A stretch of 14,877 nt of DNA from Pseudomonadota bacterium. Lineage in GTDB: Bacteria; Pseudomonadota; Alphaproteobacteria; Rhizobiales; Beijerinckiaceae. This document shows, in pieces, positions 1 through 7,500 of the stretch. Location of the stretch: NCBI GenBank assembly GCA_023450615.1, contig JAEXGT010000031.1, forward strand, positions 1 to 14,877, given 5' to 3'. A program made the position numbers and the translations under genes. Within the stretch, counting starts at the first letter, position 1. Every line of letters starts with the position of its first letter. The notes beneath the pieces were generated by a model. It ran no database searches, was not told the DNA's origin, and worked only from the letters and a program-made list of their open reading frames with translations.

Positions 1-1384
1 TCTGCGCCGAGATCTCCTCGGTCGCCTTGGCCGTCTGCGAGGCCAGCTCCTTCACCTCGGTGGCCACCACCGCAAAGCCCTTGCCGGCTTCGCCCGCGCG
101 GGCCGCCTCGATGGTGGCGTTGAGAGCCAGCAGGTTGGTTTGGCCGGCAATGGTGTTGATCAGCTGCACCACGTTGCCGATGCGCTCGGCGGAGGCTGCC
201 AGGGCCTGCACGGTCTCGTTGGTGCGCTGGGTGCCCTGCACGGCACGCTCGGCGACCTGGGACGACTGGCCGACCTGATTGGCGATCTCGCGGATGGAGA
301 TCGACAGCTCCTCGGCGGCGGCGGCCACGGTCTGCACGTTGGCGGAGGTCTGCTGAGCGGCCGAGGAGACGGTGACGGTCTGCTGCGAGGTCTGGCCGGC
401 GACAGTGCTCATGGATTGGGCGGTGGCTTCCATTTCGGTGGCGGCGGAGGAGAGGCCGTGGGTGAGGGCGGACACCTTGCTCTCGAAGCCGCGGGTGAGC
501 TCGTCGAGCATCTGCGCGCGGCGTATTTGGGTTTCGGTTTGGGCCTCCTGTTCGGCGGCAAGGCGGCGGGCCTCGATCGCGTTGTCCTTGAACACCTGGA
601 CGGCATTCGCCATCACGCCGATCTCGTCGCTGCGCTTCGTGCCCTCGACCGTCACGCTCAGGTCGCCATTGGCAAGGCCACGCATGTTCGCCACGAGCTT
701 CTGGATCGGATTGGAGATGCTGCGCCCGAGACCGAAGGCAATGGCGATCAGCACGATGGCCGAGATTGCGACGAAGACGAGAAACATGTTGCGGTAGCCG
801 GCATTGATGACGGCAAGGTCATCGATGTACATGCCCGCGGCCACGACCCATTCCCACTGCGCGATGGGAGCGGCATAGACCATCTTCGGAGACGGAGCGG
901 TTTCGCCCAGCTTCGGCCAATCGAAGTTCACGAAGCCGCCGCCTTTCCTGCCGGCTTCGATCTGATCGCGGGTGAAGTAGATGCCGTTGACATCCTTCAT
1001 GTTAAAAAAGTTCTTGCCCTCGGTGCCCTTGTCGGGATGCGCGACGACCAAGCCGCTGTGGTCGAGCACCGTGAAGTAGTCGTTGCCGTTGTAGCGCATG
1101 CTGCGCAGGGCGTCGGCGGCGCGCTTCTTAGCCTCGTCGACGGGAAACTCACCGTTCTTGGCGCGCTCATGGAAACCGTTGATGAGCGTAGTGGCGGTTT
1201 GGGTGAGGCTTTTCAGCTCCGCCTGTTTCCGCTCGAGCAGGATGCTGGAAATGGTCAGTGACCCGTAGACGGTCAGCGCGATCAGCGCGAGGATGCTGAA
1301 GGCCATCCCGGCATAGAACCGGCCCGTAATGCCGGTGAAAGCGCTCGCCCATTGCGAACGCTTGATAAAATTGTCTTGAGACAT
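1..1384 (-). CDS. Methyl-accepting chemotaxis protein, single-Cache type (3' end outside window)
   Basis: Chemoreceptor that senses a periplasmic ligand and controls the CheA kinase. I translated the minus strand by hand: 461 codons are visible and the C-terminal end lies beyond position 1. Order of parts: cytoplasmic start MSQDNFIKRS, TM1 about residues 22-45, periplasmic single-Cache region to about 190 (it contains YNGNDYF and GMYIDDL), TM2 about 192-212, HAMP to about 265 (NPIQKLVANMRGLANGDL), then a long coiled signalling domain. The hairpin tip is intact (AGQTNLLALNATIEAARAGE), followed by GKGFAVVATEVKELA. The start at 1384 was preferred to an in-frame ATG at 1396 because AGGA sits five bases before it, while the upstream ATG has no well-spaced ribosome site. 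The ligand cannot be told. It is a lone receptor with no che genes nearby. A large open frame on the opposite strand is a coding shadow. Confidence 0.95.
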   Translation of the reverse strand, partial: MSQDNFIKRSQWASAFTGITGRFYAGMAFSILALIALTVYGSLTISSILLERKQAELKSLTQTATTLINGFHERAKNGEFPVDEAKKRAADALRSMRYNGNDYFTVLDHSGLVVAHPDKGTEGKNFFNMKDVNGIYFTRDQIEAGRKGGGFVNFDWPKLGETAPSPKMVYAAPIAQWEWVVAAGMYIDDLAVINAGYRNMFLVFVAISAIVLIAIAFGLGRSISNPIQKLVANMRGLANGDLSVTVEGTKRSDEIGVMANAVQVFKDNAIEARRLAAEQEAQTETQIRRAQMLDELTRGFESKVSALTHGLSSAATEMEATAQSMSTVAGQTSQQTVTVSSAAQQTSANVQTVAAAAEELSISIREIANQVGQSSQVAERAVQGTQRTNETVQALAASAERIGNVVQLINTIAGQTNLLALNATIEAARAGEAGKGFAVVATEVKELASQTAKATEEISAQ

Positions 1385-1476
1385 CTCGATCCTCATCTTT
1401 CCGCTCAGCGCCACCGCATGCGGAATCACAGATGAGCGGGACATAAGCCGTGAGGCTTGCCCGGAGATGGCTGTCC

Positions 1477-1578
1477 TAAAGCATCGGACGTGAACTCGAT
1501 TTCACGTCCGATGCTTTAAGCTTTTTTGGCGCATCTTTTCACGCAAAACCGGTGCCCACTTTTGCGTTCGATGCTCTA
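1477..1578. repeat. Hyphomicrobiales-type intergenic palindromic repeat (two stem-loops)
   Basis: Two consecutive palindromes fill the gap between the CDF and MCP genes. The first has perfect 18-base arms (1477-1494 and 1501-1518) around a six-base loop. The second has 8-base arms ACGCAAAA (1541-1548) and TTTTGCGT (1560-1567) around CCGGTGCCCAC. The outer ends also mirror each other imperfectly: TAAAGCATCGGACG at the left and, read on the minus strand, TAGAGCATCGAACG at the right. From memory, the core AAAACCGG-tgCCCACTTTT followed by a gatgctctag end is a very common intergenic repeat in Rhizobiales genomes. The CDF stop codon TAG (1576-1578) falls inside the right end. A run of T at 1522-1527 follows the first stem on the plus strand, but no plus-strand gene precedes it. 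Confidence 0.8.
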
Positions 1579-2463
1579 GAGAACGATGATACCGGCGTGC
1601 TTCGCCTTGTTGTCGGGCTCCACATGGATCGTGATGAGGGCGTCCTCGACCTCATCCTTGAGCGCCCGCTCCAGGCGGTCGCAGATGTCGTGCGCATCCG
1701 TCACGCTCATGGAGCCCGGCACGACGAGGTGGAAGTCGATGAAGGTCATCTTGCCTGCGTGCCGCGTGCGCAGGTCGTGCGCCTCGATGGCGCCTTCCGC
1801 ATTTCCGGCAATGATCTCGCGCACCCGCATGAGCGTCGCCTCGGGCAAAGCCTCGTCCATGAGCCCGCCGATGCTTTCCTTGATCAGGCCCCAGCCGGAC
1901 CAGAGGATGTTGACCGCGACGAAGGCGGCGAGAACCGAATCGAGCCAGACCCAGCCGGTGAAGGGGACGAGCACGAGGCCGAGGAGAACGGCCACCGAGG
2001 TAAACACATCCGTCAGGAGATGGCGTCCGTCGGCCACGAGGGCGGGCGAGCGCAGGCGCCGGCCCCGACGGATCAAAACCCATGACCAGGCGCCGTTGAC
2101 GACCGTCGCCACTGCGTTGATGGCAAGGCCCTGCCACGGAGCGTCGATCATCTTCGGCGAGAAGAACCCGAAATAGGCTTCGCGCAGGATCATCAGGGCC
2201 GCGACGATGATCAGCACGCCTTCGAGAACGGCGGAGAAATACTCCGCCTTGTGATGGCCGTAAGGATGGTTGGCGTCGGCGGGCGCGGCGCTTAGGCGAA
2301 CGGCCATGAAGGCCGCGATCGCTGTCACGACGTTGATGATGCTCTCGAGCGCATCCGAATAGAGCGCAATGCTTCCCGTCAGGTGATAGGCGGCATATTT
2401 GAGCGCGAAGACGAGCGCTCCAATGAATATGCTGCCGATGGCAAGCTTTTGAATGCGGTTCAT
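1576..2463 (-). CDS. Cation diffusion facilitator (CDF) family metal efflux transporter
   Basis: Inner-membrane divalent-cation/proton antiporter, 295 residues, the usual length for a bacterial CDF protein. Visible marks: TM1 from about residue 8, the TM2 motif LYSDALES (about 34-41), the family loop HPYGHHKAEYFS (about 66-77), the TM5 motif HLLTD (HxxxD), and a C-terminal cytoplasmic domain with FIDFHLVVPG, DAHDICDRLE and ITIHVEP typical of the dimerising metal-binding fold. The TM5 HxxxD fits zinc, iron or a related metal, but the substrate cannot be fixed. In TM2 the residue spaced four after Asp37 is Ser41 rather than Asp, with Glu40 beside it. The ATG at 2463 has only a weak ribosome site. 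A possible promoter lies at 2502-2529. The stop codon is supplied by a genomic repeat. Confidence 0.93.
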   Translation of the reverse strand: MNRIQKLAIGSIFIGALVFALKYAAYHLTGSIALYSDALESIINVVTAIAAFMAVRLSAAPADANHPYGHHKAEYFSAVLEGVLIIVAALMILREAYFGFFSPKMIDAPWQGLAINAVATVVNGAWSWVLIRRGRRLRSPALVADGRHLLTDVFTSVAVLLGLVLVPFTGWVWLDSVLAAFVAVNILWSGWGLIKESIGGLMDEALPEATLMRVREIIAGNAEGAIEAHDLRTRHAGKMTFIDFHLVVPGSMSVTDAHDICDRLERALKDEVEDALITIHVEPDNKAKHAGIIVL

Positions 2464-2501
2464 GGCTTACATCGACACGAGCAGGGAAAAGCGAAGCCGC
2501 C

Positions 2502-2529
2502 CTTATAGAGATCGAGCGCCTGGACGCAA
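2502..2529 (-). promoter_or_regulatory. Possible promoter of the CDF gene
   Basis: On the minus strand TTGCGT (2529-2524) and TATAAG (2507-2502) are separated by 16 bases, about 40 bases before the CDF start codon. The match to a housekeeping promoter is partial and is by eye only. Confidence 0.35.
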
Positions 2530-2571
2530 GTCCTTCGTTTTACTTGCAATTCGCTCGCAGAAGCGGCGGAG

Positions 2572-4542
2572 TCACGCGCGCGTTCCGCCGATCTTGCGAA
2601 TGAGCGAGCGGTAATATCCGGCAAGCGCGGGGTGAAGCGGCTGGCAGCGGGCGGCGAGATCGAGCGCCTCGTCTCTTCGGCCGTTGCGCATGGCCTCCAG
2701 AGCCCGGTCATGCAGCCGGGTCAGCTCCGCAATGGCCGGATCCCCGCGTTGCGAGGCGGGCGCCACCACCGTGTAGATGGCCGATTCCGTCGCGCGTCCG
2801 CGAACGGCGATGCGGTCGAGCTCGATCAGCACATAATCTTCACGAACGGCTTCGGCGGTGGCGGGGCCGAGAATGAGCGAGACCCCATATTCCTTCGACA
2901 GGCTCTCGAGCCGCGAGGCGAGGTTCACCGTGTCGCCGAGCACGGAATAATCGTAGCGCCAGCGCGAGCCCACATTGCCGACCACGCAATCCCCCGTGTT
3001 GATGCCCACGCCGATCGCGAAGGCGGGCGCGTTCTCGCCTCCCTCCCGGCGCAGGGCGGCATTGAGCGTCGTGACAGCTTCCATCATGCGCAGCGCCGCC
3101 TGCACCGCGCGCCGGGGATGGTTCGGGCTCGGCAGCGGCGCGTTCCAGAACGCCATCACGCAATCGCCCATGTATTTGTCGATGGTGCCGCCTTCCTTGA
3201 GCACGGCCTCGGACAGAGGATCGAGCAGGCGGTTGATGAGCGCGGTCAGGCGCTCCGGCTCGTCCTTCAGCTTTTCCGAAAGGGTGGTGAAGCCGCGCAC
3301 GTCGCAGAACAGGATCGAGAGATTGCGCCGCTCGCCGCCGAGTTTCAGCGCGCTCGGATCACGCGCGAGCTGCGCCACGAGATCGGGGGAGAGATAGCGC
3401 GAGAACGCCTCGGATACGGCATGGCGCAGCTGCCGCTCGCGGGCGTAATCGAGGCCGAAGCGCGTGCCGAAGACGGCAAGCGCCGTTGCGACGGGCAGCA
3501 CGGGCGGCAGCCACACGCGCTCCGTGCGCAGCACAAGCCAGGAGCCCGCCGTGAAGAAGGCCACCACGAACACGACAGCAAAGCCCGTTCGCCAGCTCAT
3601 GCCCTGAATGGACATGGTGGCGGCAAGGCAGGCGGCGCCCAGGAGCAGGACAAGAACAGCAAAGCGTGAAACCGGAGTGACGAAGAGGTTGTGAAGCAGG
3701 TTGTCGACGATGGTCGCCTGAACCTCGACGCCTGCCGTGAGCACGCCCGTCGTCAGCGTGTATGGAGTCGGAAAGGCATCGGGCGTGCCCGCATTGGCGG
3801 AGGTCGCCGCTTTCAGGCTCAGGCCCACCAGGACGATCTTGTCCTTGAAGCGCCCGGGCTGGAGAAACTCCTCCGGATCGAGAGCCTGATAATAGGACAC
3901 GGTGGGATAGGTGCGGGCGGGTCCGAAATGCTGGATGAGCGCCCCTTCCGGCACAGGCTGCGCGGGCTTTCCGGCCAGGCGCAGAATCTCGGCGGCGAAA
4001 CTGTCCGGCTGGGTCGGCATGCGGCGCAGATAGACGTCGCCGTCCGGATCGACCGATGCGACGCCGGGAACCGCGCCTGCATCGAGGAACGGATCGATGG
4101 GATTGACGCGCGTGGTCTGAATGCCGTGATCGAGCTTCGTCATCACGTCGTCGGCGGCAAGCACTACATCCGGCCCAAGAACTGCGGCGAGGCGCTTGTC
4201 GGCTTCTTCCGTCGACGGTTCAGAAAAGATGATGTCGAAGCCGATGGCCTTCGCGCCCGCTCCGCGCAGCCGCTCGATGAGCTGCGCGTGCAGATCGCGC
4301 GGCCAGGGCCAGCGCTGCCCGATCTCGGAGAAGGACGGCTCGTCGATGGCGACGATCTCCACGCCGTAGGCCTGCGGGCGCGGCGGCGCGACGGTCGAGA
4401 GGATGTCGAAGACCTTGGCTTCGATGAGCGTGAAGGGTTGAAAGAAAGCGAGCGGGCTCAGGAGAGCGGCGATGAGCCCCGCCATGAGGAAGTGCCGCCA
4501 GAGCGGCTCTCCTGTCTGCATGCGCTTGCCGGAAGCGTCCAC
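2572..4542 (-). CDS. CHASE2-domain class III adenylate/guanylate cyclase
   Basis: Inner-membrane receptor cyclase, 656 residues, making cyclic nucleotide (probably cAMP) from NTP. Order: TM1 about residues 17-36; periplasmic CHASE2 domain about 38-287 (VEIVAIDEPSFSEIG, WPWPRDLHAQLIE, AIGFDIIFSE, KDKIVLVG); three TM segments between about 292 and 360; linker; cyclase domain about 405-595. Catalytic features: metal-binding Asp414 (FCDVRGFTT) and Asp460 (KYMGD), adenine-site Lys456, and the Asn540 and Arg544 transition-state pair (DTVNLASRLE). The second base-selecting position (YSVLGD) is Ser533, as in class IIIb enzymes with Lys-Thr/Ser pairs, which favours ATP. The last 55 residues look like a short TPR-like helical tail. 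The start is GTG, two bases after the stop of the upstream FecR-barrel gene; an ATG at 4521 is an alternative. The tight spacing indicates co-transcription and probably a shared function. Confidence 0.94.
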   Translation of the reverse strand: MDASGKRMQTGEPLWRHFLMAGLIAALLSPLAFFQPFTLIEAKVFDILSTVAPPRPQAYGVEIVAIDEPSFSEIGQRWPWPRDLHAQLIERLRGAGAKAIGFDIIFSEPSTEEADKRLAAVLGPDVVLAADDVMTKLDHGIQTTRVNPIDPFLDAGAVPGVASVDPDGDVYLRRMPTQPDSFAAEILRLAGKPAQPVPEGALIQHFGPARTYPTVSYYQALDPEEFLQPGRFKDKIVLVGLSLKAATSANAGTPDAFPTPYTLTTGVLTAGVEVQATIVDNLLHNLFVTPVSRFAVLVLLLGAACLAATMSIQGMSWRTGFAVVFVVAFFTAGSWLVLRTERVWLPPVLPVATALAVFGTRFGLDYARERQLRHAVSEAFSRYLSPDLVAQLARDPSALKLGGERRNLSILFCDVRGFTTLSEKLKDEPERLTALINRLLDPLSEAVLKEGGTIDKYMGDCVMAFWNAPLPSPNHPRRAVQAALRMMEAVTTLNAALRREGGENAPAFAIGVGINTGDCVVGNVGSRWRYDYSVLGDTVNLASRLESLSKEYGVSLILGPATAEAVREDYVLIELDRIAVRGRATESAIYTVVAPASQRGDPAIAELTRLHDRALEAMRNGRRDEALDLAARCQPLHPALAGYYRSLIRKIGGTRA

Positions 4543-4544
4543 TC

Positions 4545-7500
4545 TCAGAACCGCGCCTTCACGCTGGCCGCGAAGGTGCGTCCCGGACCCGGAATGTTCG
4601 GCGCGACCTCATAAGCCTCGTCGAGCATGTTGAGAACGCTCACGCCCAGAAGCAGCCGCCGATCCGGCGTTTCCCATGTCAGCGCCGCATCCGTCGTCCA
4701 GTAATCGTCGATCCTGGTGCCTTGCAGATCGCCCTGCAGATCGCCGACGAAGGTGGCGGCCACGGTGAGCTTGAGCCTGCTCGGGTGAACGAAGGTGATG
4801 CCCGCGCGCGCGAAATCGCCCGCGATCAGCGGCACGTCGTAGCCGAGAACATCGCCGGAGCGTATGTCGGCCGATTGGGTGCCGACGGTGCCGACGGTGC
4901 CGAAGACGCCGATGCCATGGGTGAGCCAGAGATTCGCCGTTGCGGCGAGCCTTTCGATGCGCGCCTTTTCAACGGCGATGGAATCGAACGTGTGCGGCAC
5001 GCCGATGTCGAGGTTCTCGGCATCCTGTCGCTGATATTCGAGCGCGGTGAAGAGATAGGGCGACCATTCCGCGTCCCAGCGAAGGGCGAGGGTTTTGATC
5101 TCGCCGCCGAGCGAGAGCGGCAGCGTGTTGGGCACCAGACCGACGGTGGTGACCGGAGAAAGCGTGTAGGCGAGCGGCATCAGGCCGTCGCTGCGATAGG
5201 CCGCCCGCAGCCAATGGCCCTCGAAGGGCGAAATGCCGATGCCGATCCGCGGCGAGACCATGCTGTCATCGCCGAAATCCGTATCGAGCGTGGTGCGCTG
5301 GACGCCGGCCTGAGCCTCGAACCAGTCCGATGGACGCCAGAAGAGATCGGCGTAGAGCCGTGTCGCCCTGAACGTGGTGTCGCTTTCCTCATTGATGGGT
5401 TCGAGCACGGATGCGCCCGTATCCGCATTAAGGATGAAGCTCGTGCCCGTGATTCTGTTGAACGTGCGTCCGCGCTGGCCCTCGAAGCCGTAGCGCAGGG
5501 TGAAATCGTCGAAGCCGATGGTGTGGGAAATCGCAGCCATCGCGCCTTCGGTGCGGCTGCGCTCCTGCTGCTCGGCGCCCAGGATGAGCGGCGGAATCAG
5601 ATAGGCTGCCGCATTGGAGAACTGCGTGTCGAATGTCCGCTGACCGAACAATGCTGCGGTGAGCACGTTGCGGTCGCTGAAGCTGTGGCTCCAGCCGACG
5701 CCGCCGAGCACGGAGGTGGTGTCCTGTGTGCCTGTGAAGACGCTCGTGGGCGTGCTGATCGCGGCAATGCCCGGCTTGCCCTCCGCCGCCGCGCCGAACA
5801 GCACGAAGCGGTCTGCGGCTGAAGGCGCCGCGCCGATGAAGAGAGCGCCCCTGGTTTCGTCCTCCCGGTCGATGGCCGCGCCGTCGCTGGTACGTGCGCG
5901 TCCGACATTGAGCGAGAAGGATGTGGGCAGGGGCTCGTTGGAGTAACCCTGGACATTGGCCTCGGCCTGCCAGCCGAGATGGCCGTCATGGGACAGCAGG
6001 CTGCCGCCGATCTCCACATCGAGGAAGGGGCGGCGGATGAGGTCGAGGCGTCCGATGCGGCCTGAAACCGCGAGCGGATCGAGGAACAGGCCCTGGAGCG
6101 TCAGATTGAGCGCCGTCATGTCCACATCGACGCCGGTCTCGATGGTGGACACATCGGGACGCGCCGTGAACAGGCGGGGGCGGTCGACGGCGGCCTGATC
6201 GAAATAGCTCGATGCGTTGAACGGATCGAACACGCGGTCGCCGTAGAAGCGCGACCACTCGTTCAGGTTCAGGAAGCGATAAGCCTGCGCCGGATAGGAG
6301 CCGCCGTCCTTGTTCACCGCAAGCCCTGCGAAATCGCCGCCGCGCTGACGATAGCGGCGCAGGGTCTCGCGGGCGGCGAGAATGGCCTGATCGGCCTGAT
6401 ACTGATCGATGGCGATGGCCGTGCGGGCGCTCGACACGACGGGATCGTTCGGGTCGAGACGGTCCGCATTGTCGAGGGCCTGATCGGCCAGCTCTTCCTC
6501 GCCGTTCTGGTAATAGGCGATGGCCGCCAGCAGCAGTCCTTGCGACAGGGCCGGATTGGCGGCGGAGCCGGCGAGAATGGCCTCGATGGCTTTTTCCGTT
6601 TCGCCCTTCTGCAGCAGGTAGCGGCCCCGTGCGATATAGGCGTAATGAAAATCCGGGTCGAGGGCGAGGGCCTTGTCGATCAGCGCGCCCGCCTCCTCGA
6701 CCCGGTTCTGGTCGAGCAGGAGAATCGCGAGATTGGCGTAGGAAACCGGGCTTCCCGGATCTTCCTCGATCGCCCGGCGCATGGCCTCCTCTGCTGCGAG
6801 AGGCCGGTCTCGGTTGGATTCGAACAGGCCGATGCTGTTCCAGATGTTGGAGTCGCCCGGCGCGATGGCTGCCGCCTTGCGCAATGCGTCGATGGCGGCA
6901 TTCACCTCACCGTCGATATCACCGCGAATGTTGCTGTCGGTGGCGATCACGTCAGGATCGTCCGGGTCGATGGCCTTGGCGCGCGCGATGGAGCCGCGCA
7001 TCTCCTCGCGCCGGTTGAGCGCATAGGACACCTGCGCCGACATCACCGCGATGCGCGCATCGTTCGGGAAGCGTTTTTCCGCAGCCTTCAAGACGTCGGC
7101 CGCTGCCTTCAGGTCCTGCCGGAACGCCGTCACATAGGCATGGGCCAGCGCGGACAGCGGATCGTTGAGGGAGTTCTTCGGCTCCGGATGGACGCGGTTC
7201 GGATCGGCGAGCGATTGGGCGATATAGCGGCCATAGGATGCGATCACGCGGCGCTTCGCATCGGTGCCGCGTTCGGCTTTTGCGAAGAAAGACGCCGCTT
7301 CCGGCCAGCGATGCCGCATGCCGAGAAGGGTTGCCTCCACGAGATCGGCGCGGGCGCGCTGTGAAGCGCTCAGTCCCTTGGCGCGGGCTTGCGCGAGAGC
7401 CTGTTCCGCAACAATGCGGCCATCGAGGGCAAGGGCGGATTCTGCAAGGCTCAGCCAGTCCTCGGCATTGCGGCTCTCGGGAGCGATGGCCGCGACCCGC

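Noticed and set aside
140..1261. Long plus-strand open frame (373 codons) opposite the chemoreceptor
   Set aside because: Its translation is Gly/His/Asp-rich low-complexity with no family resemblance, while the minus strand gives a perfect chemoreceptor with an intact hairpin tip.
1477..1527. Stem plus T-run read as a rho-independent terminator
   Set aside because: The T-run is on the plus strand, where no gene precedes it; minus-strand transcripts from the CDF gene meet the stem without a following T-run. A genomic repeat explains it better.
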